Below, piece by piece: positions 1 to 6,712 of a DNA stretch of 14,433 bases (positions within the stretch are counted from its first letter, which is position 1; the number at the start of each line of letters is the position of its first letter). Source of the stretch: Desulfobacteraceae bacterium (GTDB taxonomy: Bacteria; Desulfobacterota; Desulfobacteria; Desulfobacterales; SURF-15); the NCBI GenBank assembly GCA_003599475.1, contig QZKK01000064.1, positions 1-14,433 of the forward strand, in the 5' to 3' direction. A program made the position numbers and the translations under genes. The notes under the pieces are model-generated. The model did no database searches. It was given only the letters and a program-made list of their open reading frames with translations, and was not told the DNA's origin.

Positions 1-50
1 CTGCGTATATATCACAAAACAAGGAATGTAAAAAGGAGTCATGCATGTCT

Positions 51-1477
51 TCAATCCCGATAATTCCTGCGGGGAAAAAATCTCCTCGTGTTCCTGCGGG
101 AACGCTTTCTTTTTCTTGCCGCCTCCTGCACCCGGGTCCAGGCGAGCTCGGCTTCCTCGAATTCCGCAGGACTCGGTCCCGCCGCTCCATATCTGGCGCG
201 GATATAGAGCTCGGTGATCAGGAGCAGCTCTCGATTCCTGTGGGGATAGGTGCCGCACAGGGACTCGAGATATTCGAGCGGAGTCTGCGACGGAAGCCTG
301 GCGGAACCCTCCTCTGCTGCCCATCCGAGCAATGCCTTGTAAAGCTCCCGTACCGTTTGAAGTCTACGCTGGTGCGTACCGGGATGAGGCAAAAGACGTG
401 GCTTCAGATTTCCGATGAGATGCCGAAGACGATCGGAAATATTTCTTAAGTATAAAAAGATCGCGGCCAGGCGGCTCAGAAGGCTTTTTCTCACATCGAC
501 GGCCTCAAAGGAAACTCCCCGATTCACTTCGGGGTGAGGTTTTTTCCTGAAGGCTTTCACAGCGAAAAAGATAAAGGCGGCCGCCGCGATAAGCACTGCA
601 AGGACGCTCCCCCACAACAGGACGTCCTCTGTTGCACTGCCGCCCGGCAGGGGATCCATCTTTGAAAAGGCGGACTCCTCTTTTGGAGGTCGCATGCTGC
701 AGCGGGAAAACAAAAGGATATCCACCGGCTCGCCTGCTTTTGCACGGGGGATGCTGCGATCGAGCCAGGTGAGCAGGAGAGCTCCTGAATCGACCAGGGA
801 GCGAAGCATCGTGCGGGCGGAATCCGGGGAAAGGGATAGAAACAGGGCCGTTGCAGGCATGAGAATGGACAGGGGGCCGAGCACCCAGTGCCGGCTCTTG
901 ACAGGCTGGATCGATCCGATGGTCCCGATGGCAGGCCCCATGCCGGGCGAGATCGAATCGGCCCACCGGGCACGGGCCAGGGCGTTGGCGGCGAAAACGA
1001 CAAAGAGGATGACGGGAACAACCGATTTGACCCCCGCGAGGATGAAAATCAGCATGACCGGAGCGGCGACTTGAAATCGGAATTGAACGTGGCGATGCTC
1101 TACCAGATTCGGAAGGGCACTGACTCCAAGCAGGCAAAAAAACGACCAAAGAACAGCCGGAAATATCAGGCGGGGGAAATCCTGCTGCATGAATCCGGGG
1201 CTGCCGATCGCGCGAACCTCCAGGAAAGAAAAAGCGGCAACACCGATGAGAGCGGAAAGGCCGAAGGCGGAGAGGGGAGCTGCGCCATGACGCTTGCCGG
1301 CCGGAGCCGTCAACCTGAGCAGAAAAAGGGCAGGGTAGCATGACATGATGATCAGAAAGGGAGAAGATCCCGCCCGAGGCGGTCCGCTGTAATCGCAAGC
1401 CCCACATAAAAGCAGCACATCTCCATGCCGAGGGTGGACAGATGCAGCCAGAGGCGCGATCCTTTCGGTCCGCTCAT
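51..1477 (-). CDS. DUF4129-type membrane protein, third gene of moxR cluster (apparent frameshift near 1355)
   Basis: A multi-pass membrane protein with a cytosolic C-terminal domain resembling DUF4129 (the LYKALLGWAAEEG and TPLEYLESL stretch, then ELYIRARYG). Such proteins sit beside MoxR and DUF58 proteins, often with or fused to a transglutaminase; none is seen here. The long frame spans 51-1418 and could begin only at GTG 1418 or further upstream without a good site. A better start is ATG 1477, in another frame: it overlaps the DUF58 stop as ATGA and follows GGGGAG by 8 bases. That frame reads MSGPKGSRLWLHLSTLGMEM and ends LLPF before TGA at 1352-1354, exactly where the long frame reads SPFLIIMSC. 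One base missing in the CCCTTT run around 1355-1361 would join them into about 475 residues with hydrophobic helices near the N-terminus and one before the basic linker. Family assignment moderate; precise role unknown. The frameshift may be real or a sequencing error. Confidence 0.72.
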
Positions 1478-2760
1478 ACGGCCGTCTCCCCGAAGCTGCA
1501 AGGAGGGTTCGGCCGGAAGACCCGGAAACCCGGAATCCCGCTCGGATACGATTCTCCCGGTTGATCTTCGAATGTTACAAGGAAAAGCGAATGTCCGCGC
1601 CTCCGGATATCTCGTGTCAGAACATCCATCGAGTGGGAAAAACCCCGGGTGACGATCACAAAGGCGGTTCCAGGATAAAAACGGAAGCGATTCCCTTCAA
1701 GAAGTGCATGGAGGCTTCCGGCCGAGCGCTGTCGAATCCGGGCAAGCGCTTCCAGGATAAGGCGAAGCTGGCTTCGATCGGAGGAGGCGGGGATCTCTAT
1801 TTCAGGAACCGAATCGGCCATCAACCCCACAGGCCGTCTTGCCTCATGGAGCCGATGCGCCAGGGAAGCCGCAATGCTGACCGCAAGCTCAAACGTCTCT
1901 TTATCCTGCCGTACTGGCTCGCAGAAGCTTTGAACATCCAGCATGACGAGAAGGTTCACGCCCGTGCTGGATTCAAATTGCCTGACCTGAAGATGTCCCT
2001 GCCGGGCGGTGGCCTTCCAATGGATGCGTTTGAAAGGATCGTCTCTGCGATAGTCACGGGGACCGATCGAGCGGTTCGGATCCTCGAAGAGCCGGCTTTC
2101 CTTTTCGAGCTCCCCCAGGAATTCCGCCATCGCCGGGTGCATCCCGGTATCTGTCAAAATCCGTGGGTAGACCAGCAGATCTTCGGATCCGGGCAGGACC
2201 CTCTCTTGCGGAAAGAGACCGAACATGTCCCCTGACCGGATTCTGAGCGGTCCGAGGCTGTATTCCCCGCGAGCCCTGCAGATCAGATCGTGGCGCCATT
2301 TCAAACGCTGCCGGCCGGAAACAGCGGTGGTCCATCGCAACCGCTCTTTGCTGTAACGAGCGGTAGACTTGAGAGTGCCGGATGCGAGTCGAGGGGGAAG
2401 CGCTTCTTCGATCTGCACCCAGGGAAGGGGAAGCCGTTTCTCGTTTGAAAGCTCAAAGGAAAGCGTGACGGGCTCATCCGGAAAAACCCGGGATCGGGAC
2501 AGCTTCACCTGCAAAAAAAGATTCTGCAGGGAAAAACGGCTCCAGGTCCAGGAAGTGGCTGCCAATGTCAGGACAGAGAGTGTGAAAGCCATCAGGGGAA
2601 CCGAATGCCGGATGGCGGCGAAGATCGCAAGGATCAATAGGATCCCAAGCGATATCCAGTGAAAGAGGAGGGGATAACCGAGGCCGAAGACCAGTGACCG
2701 GGGATCTTTTTTGACCTTAATCTTCAACGGGAACTGGGATTGAAGATAGTATGGCTTCAA
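1474..2760 (-). CDS. DUF58 domain protein
   Basis: A DUF58-family protein, about 428 residues from the start chosen here. Two hydrophobic segments lie at roughly residues 23-50 and 55-72, then a soluble region ending in the family signature GPRDYRRDDPFKRIHWKATA at about 233-252, followed by a von Willebrand-like LVMLDVQSF strand. DUF58 proteins are encoded next to MoxR ATPases and are thought to be their partners or adaptors at the membrane; the exact activity is unknown. The start is uncertain. The open frame reaches ATG 2796, which has no ribosome site. TTG 2760 follows GAGGAG with a 4-base gap, and TTG 2727 is a further option. All overlap the 3' end of moxR, so translation is probably coupled. 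The stop overlaps the start of the next gene as ATGA. Confidence 0.88.
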   Translation of the reverse strand: MKPYYLQSQFPLKIKVKKDPRSLVFGLGYPLLFHWISLGILLILAIFAAIRHSVPLMAFTLSVLTLAATSWTWSRFSLQNLFLQVKLSRSRVFPDEPVTLSFELSNEKRLPLPWVQIEEALPPRLASGTLKSTARYSKERLRWTTAVSGRQRLKWRHDLICRARGEYSLGPLRIRSGDMFGLFPQERVLPGSEDLLVYPRILTDTGMHPAMAEFLGELEKESRLFEDPNRSIGPRDYRRDDPFKRIHWKATARQGHLQVRQFESSTGVNLLVMLDVQSFCEPVRQDKETFELAVSIAASLAHRLHEARRPVGLMADSVPEIEIPASSDRSQLRLILEALARIRQRSAGSLHALLEGNRFRFYPGTAFVIVTRGFSHSMDVLTRDIRRRGHSLFLVTFEDQPGESYPSGIPGFRVFRPNPPCSFGETAV

Positions 2761-3652
2761 GGAGCTCCTCTTTGCTTCTTTTGGAGAAGTAGGCATCCGA
2801 GGTAAGAATCAGGCGGTGGGCGAGAACGGGAACGACCAGCCGCTTTACATCATCCGGGAGGACATAGTCACGGCCCTGTACGAACGCCAAGGCCTGGCTC
2901 GCCTTGTGCAGAGCGAGGCTCGCTCTGGGGCTTGCGCCGATTTTGATTGCGGAATCCACTCGGGTCCGACGGGTGATTTCCAGGATGTAACGCCGTATGG
3001 AAGGATCTACGTGGATCCGGTTGACGAGCGAAATGAATCCGAGAAGATCCCCGCCCGATGCGACGGCATCCAGCGTCTCCAAGGGGTTTGCGTCGTTGAA
3101 GCGAAGGATCATCCGATCCTCTTCTTCCTGGGTGGGGTAGCCAAGCGCCGCCTTCAGCATGAACCGATCCAGTTGGGCTTCGGGCAGAGGAAAGGTGCCC
3201 TGGAGCTCCACCGGGTTCTGCGTGGCAATGACCAGGAAAGGACGCGGAAGGGGAAATGTCGATCCGTCAACGGTGATCTGCCGCTCTTCCATCGCTTCGA
3301 GAAGACTGGATTGGGTGCGCGGCGTGGCCCGGTTGATCTCATCGACGAGAACGATATTGGACATGACCGGTCCGGGGCGGAACTCGAATTCAGAAGCCTT
3401 CTGGTTGAAAAAAAAAGTTCCCGTAACATCCGAGGGCAGAAGATCCGGCGTACACTGGATGCGGTTGAAGACAGCCCCGATCGAGCGCGCCAGGCTTTTT
3501 GAAAGCGTGGTCTTGCCGATGCCCGGGAGGTCTTCGATGAGGATGTGCCCCTCGCAGAGCATGGCGGAAAGCATCATCTCCAGAACCTGCCGCTTTCCGA
3601 TGACGACCTTTTGAATGTTATCCAGGATACGGGTAACACCTTGCGGAACCAA
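2717..3652 (-). CDS. moxR: MoxR-family AAA+ ATPase
   Basis: A MoxR-type AAA+ ATPase of 311 residues, full length for the family. Walker A is EDLPGIGKTT (residues 40-49), Walker B is NIVLVDEINRA (99-109), followed by LLEAMEERQIT and the sensor-1 stretch ATQNP (143-147). The C-terminal lid domain contains SPRASLALHKASQA. These ATPases act as chaperone-like factors, typically with DUF58 and VWA-type partners in protein-complex assembly or envelope stress. The start is TTG at 3650-3652: it follows GGGAGG at 3659-3664 (minus strand) with a 6-base gap, and no ATG lies close by. The gene heads a cluster with the DUF58 and DUF4129 proteins. The substrate of this particular system cannot be told from the sequence. 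Confidence 0.93.
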   Translation of the reverse strand: MVPQGVTRILDNIQKVVIGKRQVLEMMLSAMLCEGHILIEDLPGIGKTTLSKSLARSIGAVFNRIQCTPDLLPSDVTGTFFFNQKASEFEFRPGPVMSNIVLVDEINRATPRTQSSLLEAMEERQITVDGSTFPLPRPFLVIATQNPVELQGTFPLPEAQLDRFMLKAALGYPTQEEEDRMILRFNDANPLETLDAVASGGDLLGFISLVNRIHVDPSIRRYILEITRRTRVDSAIKIGASPRASLALHKASQALAFVQGRDYVLPDDVKRLVVPVLAHRLILTSDAYFSKRSKEELLEAILSSIPVPVED

Positions 3653-3705
3653 GTGCTTCCTCCCGAAAGGCGAGGGTTTCCTTCCGTCGCCTCGAATGGA
3701 GGAGC

Positions 3706-3734
3706 ACTATAGGGCATAATCGTTTTTGCCGCAA
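3706..3734 (-). promoter_or_regulatory. candidate sigma70 promoter for the moxR cluster
   Basis: On the minus strand TTGCGG (3729-3734) and TATAGT (3706-3711) are separated by exactly 17 bases. This places a transcription start near 3699, about 47 bases before the TTG start of moxR. Found by eye; not tested. Confidence 0.45.
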
Positions 3735-3764
3735 TTGAAATCTGCCGCAAAATCGGCTGCTTTA

Positions 3765-3790
3765 ACCACGAAACACACGAAACACACGAA
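3765..3790. repeat. short tandem repeat of ACACACGAA
   Basis: Two exact copies of ACACACGAA (3773-3781 and 3782-3790) follow a variant ACCACGAA (3765-3772). From memory, the same motif (reading NHETHETHE when translated, or FRVFRVFRG on the other strand) recurs between genes in many bacterial genomes, where it is often mis-annotated as a small protein. I treat it as a non-coding dispersed repeat. Its function is unknown. Confidence 0.55.
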
Positions 3791-3963
3791 ATGCAAGAGT
3801 TCGCCTGGGGTTCATCCTCCACCGCTTGCGGCGGGTTTGTTCATTTACTTTCTCCAATCCGTTGCCTGTGTTATATGACTGCAGGGGAGCGGCTGCCGCG
3901 GAACTGAGCCTGGAGGATTCCATGCGGCGGCAAAAGGCGTGTGTCAAAAGGAGGTTTTATCGG

Positions 3964-4269
3964 ATGAAGCGGCTCTGGAAAGGGGGAGAGGGTCCAGAGA
4001 CCATACCGGACTGGATCTATCCTTATCTGGTTCTAAGGTTCAATGCCGATCCGGACCGCTTGAGTCTGTGCCAATACGTCGGGCAGCCGGGCTATCTCGC
4101 AAAGCGGCCGGTCGTCCTGTTCCGGATTTTTCGCCTGGGCGCGAAAAATGAGGCGGAGATCAGAGAGTTTGCCTGCCTCGACCGATACCCCGAACGGATT
4201 CTCTATGAAGGGTATATGGATTTGGAAACCGGTAAGATCGTGGTTTCGCCTTCAGGCAGCGCATCCTGA
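3964..4269 (+). CDS. hypothetical protein, 101 residues
   Basis: A small protein I do not recognise. The start ATG 3964 is chosen because AAAAGGAGG at 3946-3954 lies 9 bases upstream; the open frame extends further back to 3826 but without a better site. The product is soluble, with no signal peptide or membrane helix. It alternates charged and aromatic residues (DWIYPYLVLRFNADPDRL near 16-33, LAKRPVVLFRIFRL near 45-58, YEGYMDLETGKIVV near 81-94), which suggests a compact alpha/beta fold. It is the only intact plus-strand gene in the window. It is convergent with the endonuclease fragment, whose stop lies 22 bases away, and points away from moxR. Coding status is likely because of the strong ribosome site; function unknown. 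Confidence 0.68.
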   Translation: MKRLWKGGEGPETIPDWIYPYLVLRFNADPDRLSLCQYVGQPGYLAKRPVVLFRIFRLGAKNEAEIREFACLDRYPERILYEGYMDLETGKIVVSPSGSAS

Positions 4270-4291
4270 GATAGCCGCATTCAATTCGTCC

Positions 4292-4738
4292 TCAAGTCAA
4301 ATCAAACAGATACTTGACTCTTTTCTCGCCCCCGTGTCTTAAAATGATAATCTTGTCAGGCTCTGAAACGAACCAGGCAAAAGAGCCCCAGGCCAGTTCC
4401 GAGACTAGTCTCCGGTATGCAGCGCCCCTACGATCTGAGAAAGCCGTGACGAATGCGACTTGCTTCGGGTTGAAGCCCGCCTGATCCGTTATATGCAGCA
4501 AGGCATCCTTCCGTGACTGTGTGATGGCCCCATCCGTAGCAACGACCTCGACGAATACAAGAAAAGGACTCTTGGGACCGATGTCTACGAGTATGATATC
4601 GGGAAGGTTTCTGCCGGCTTCGATGTGCAGGCCGATGGACCGAGCCAGATTGTCGTCTCTTGCGACGACTTTGTTTCCTGATTCACTGAGATCGTTTGCA
4701 GAGAAGGGAGAGCAGGTAGGCTTTTCCGTGTCATCGCT
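4292..4738 (-). pseudogene. BsuBI/PstI-family restriction endonuclease, C-terminal catalytic part only
   Basis: An open frame of 148 codons that matches the C-terminal nuclease domain of BsuBI/PstI type II restriction enzymes. It has GNKVVARDDNLARSIGLHIE at about 21-40, then LPDIILVD (45-52) and FVEVVATDGAI (62-72) for the PD...E-type active site, an R/K pair at 76-77, and the C-terminal block FVTAFSDRRGAAYRRLVSELAWGSFAWFVSEPD. Family enzymes are a little over 300 residues, so the N-terminal half is missing. The frame is bounded upstream by TAG at 4739-4741 and has no ATG or GTG near its beginning; the first alternative is TTG 4501, inside the domain. An ATG (4732-4734) overlaps the methyltransferase stop as ATGA but lies in a third frame that soon ends. 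Most likely a truncated, inactive remnant of the partner of the upstream methyltransferase; expression by frameshifting is a less likely alternative. Confidence 0.8.
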
Positions 4739-6536
4739 CTATCCCGTATATATTGGCAACTGCTCTCTCAATCTTATCCCGCAGTGCTCCGCTTCGCAGC
4801 AATTTCTCAATCATTTGCATCTGCTCGGGTGCAGGCATGGGCAGGGCGTTCAGCTCAAAGGCTGAAACGGCGACGCTTCCGCTGATGCACCGAAATGCAA
4901 TATCGAGGGCCTTGGTGTTCAGGATGGCCGTTATGACATCGGGAGGGATGCTTCGTTTCTCTTCCGAAGGCCTGATGATGTTGAGGTGGTTTTCCACTAC
5001 AACACCTCCATATTTTCGGATGAACTCCAAAGGCAATACTGCTGCGATCAACCTTCTTTTCTGCTCTTTGGAGGTGGTACGCTGAACGAGCACGCAGGAT
5101 TCTTTAGTAACCAGAAAGCTCTGGCCCGCGTACACATGGAGGTACGGCTGGTGTCTGCGACGCACGGCACTGAAATTAAACTCTCCTTCCCCGGTTACGG
5201 ATTCAGCCCAAATCAGAGGATAGCAATCCTTCCCTCTCTCCGCTCTAAGTTGAGGCTTATGCCGATTCCAGACCAATTGACCGGTGTTTACTGAAAAACC
5301 GTAATCGGAGAAGCGATGAGGCATTGAGGTGAATTTCTTCAAGAGTGCAACGTGTTCCAGGTCTCGAGGCAGGATCCAAGGCTCCTCACCATTCGCAGGA
5401 AGAGGAAAATCGCCTACATGTCGGACAGACACTGGTCTTTCATTGCCGTTGGGCTTGAGAAAATCGACTGTGACAAGGTGTTTCTTTCTTTCACCCCGTT
5501 TGTACACGCTCAGCATAGTCTCCTGAAGAACGTCTTCGAAGACCCCCTGACGCTCCGTAATGAAATCCATCTTCAGGGGAGGAGCTTCTCTCTGAAGCAG
5601 GCTTCGCAGTGCCTTGAAGTACTGCCCGCCGAGAAAAGATGTTGGGGTGACATAGCCGACAATGCCGCCGGGTTTGACCCATCTGATCGCCAGATCGGTA
5701 AAGAGTCCGTATAAGTTTGCGTGACCATAAAGAGATCTCTTATAGAGTTGGCGCAGCGGCTCCGGAAGGGTAATCTTCCCATAAGGGGGGTTCCCCATGA
5801 CCAGATCGTATGGCTTCATATTGTCAACGGGCATCGAAAGAGCATCTCCTGCCCGGACTATATCTGGAAGACGCTTGCCTGCCGCTTGGCAGATGTCAAG
5901 GAGCGCTGCCTCAACCAGCACCTGAGAGACCCAGGCTGCGAACGGATCGATTTCGAACCCGAAAAGTTTTTCGGTGATATTTCGGAGGACAATCGCAGGG
6001 TCTGCCGTGCTTAATGCGTTTCTCATCCTCAAAGAGGCATGGGCAAGAAATGCGCCTCCGCCGCAGGCAGGATCAAGGATGCGTCCCTTTTGCCAATCAA
6101 ATCCCGCTTCGGTCACCATGTCCATGAGGCGTTCGGCTAATGCCGGAGGGGTATAGTAGGCGCCGAGCTTTGAACGGATCTCTTCCGGGAGCATGGCCGT
6201 ATAGAAGGAACTGATGAGATATCCAGCATAGAGGACAGAAGATCTTGCGGCGGCGGCACCTGCGGAACGGGCCACAGCAAGGGTCGCTACATTCAACAGC
6301 TCAAAGGAAATTGGAGGCTTGCGGATTTCCCAAAGGCATCGATGCTGCCTGCAGACCTCTTGCCAGTAATTGATTAATGCACAACTGCAGAATGCTTGTG
6401 CAAGACGGAGACGTGCAGCAGGATTCGAGATGCTTTCTGCGACCCCCTTGGCCATGCCCTTCCATGCGACAAAAGAACTTTCCTGCTCCGAAAGGCCGTC
6501 TCCTAAACCCAACTGCAATTGGGCAGGATTGCGCAT
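4731..6536 (-). CDS. type II DNA N6-adenine methyltransferase
   Basis: A gamma-type (motif X first) adenine methyltransferase of 601 residues that transfers a methyl group from S-adenosylmethionine to adenine in a specific DNA site. Motif X is GAYYTPP (125-131), motif I DPACGGGAFL (155-164), motif II FEIDPFA (194-200) and the catalytic motif IV NPPYG (249-253). The C-terminal half should hold the target-recognition region. The start ATG 6536 is preferred over ATG 6575 because GGAGG at 6546-6550 lies 9 bases before it. The endonuclease fragment follows immediately, so this was the protective half of a BsuBI/PstI-like system. The protein is about 100 residues longer than I recall for M.PstI and M.BsuBI. 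The PstI site is CTGCAG, but this enzyme's specificity cannot be read from the sequence. No control-protein gene is visible. All core motifs are intact, so it may persist as a solitary methyltransferase. Confidence 0.92.
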   Translation of the reverse strand: MRNPAQLQLGLGDGLSEQESSFVAWKGMAKGVAESISNPAARLRLAQAFCSCALINYWQEVCRQHRCLWEIRKPPISFELLNVATLAVARSAGAAAARSSVLYAGYLISSFYTAMLPEEIRSKLGAYYTPPALAERLMDMVTEAGFDWQKGRILDPACGGGAFLAHASLRMRNALSTADPAIVLRNITEKLFGFEIDPFAAWVSQVLVEAALLDICQAAGKRLPDIVRAGDALSMPVDNMKPYDLVMGNPPYGKITLPEPLRQLYKRSLYGHANLYGLFTDLAIRWVKPGGIVGYVTPTSFLGGQYFKALRSLLQREAPPLKMDFITERQGVFEDVLQETMLSVYKRGERKKHLVTVDFLKPNGNERPVSVRHVGDFPLPANGEEPWILPRDLEHVALLKKFTSMPHRFSDYGFSVNTGQLVWNRHKPQLRAERGKDCYPLIWAESVTGEGEFNFSAVRRRHQPYLHVYAGQSFLVTKESCVLVQRTTSKEQKRRLIAAVLPLEFIRKYGGVVVENHLNIIRPSEEKRSIPPDVITAILNTKALDIAFRCISGSVAVSAFELNALPMPAPEQMQMIEKLLRSGALRDKIERAVANIYGIER

Positions 6537-6617
6537 GTGTAGATCCCTCCTGTAAGATCCCTTGGATCTCATCACAGCACCTGATCAGACCGGAAGCGGG
6601 AGAAAACGATGGTTGGA

Positions 6618-6646
6618 TTCATAGCAGATAATAATGCGGGTATCAA
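6618..6646 (-). promoter_or_regulatory. candidate sigma70 promoter for the methyltransferase
   Basis: On the minus strand TTGATA (6641-6646) and TATGAA (6618-6623) are 17 bases apart, giving a predicted start near 6611 and a leader of about 75 bases before ATG 6536. It lies in the 170-base gap after dhaM, so the methyltransferase probably has its own promoter rather than relying on readthrough. Found by eye. Confidence 0.4.
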
Positions 6647-6712
6647 GCAGTAAGCATATGAAAGAAAGTCAGATCAAACGTTGATTTCCGCGGATACGCA
6701 ACCATGGTCGAA

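Larger units (their letters stand above)
3653..3963. other. divergent intergenic region between moxR and the small plus-strand gene
   Basis: This 311-base stretch separates the minus-strand moxR cluster from the plus-strand gene at 3964. It holds the moxR ribosome site and candidate promoter on its left, a short tandem repeat in the middle (3765-3790) and the AAAAGGAGG ribosome site of the plus-strand gene at 3946-3954. TTATAT at 3871-3876 could be a -10 for the plus-strand gene, but I see no well-spaced -35. Short open frames across this stretch do not look coding. Confidence 0.6.

Noticed and set aside
45..449. Plus-strand open frame with a good-looking AAGGAG ribosome site
   Set aside because: It lies entirely antisense to the DUF4129 C-terminal domain, and its protein is low-complexity, proline- and arginine-rich, without recognisable features.
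2816..3502. 228-codon plus-strand frame
   Set aside because: Antisense shadow of moxR, whose Walker A, Walker B and sensor motifs are unambiguous on the minus strand.
3762..3947. 61-codon minus-strand frame ending FRVFRVFRG
   Set aside because: It is produced by the ACACACGAA tandem motif, a common source of false small genes.
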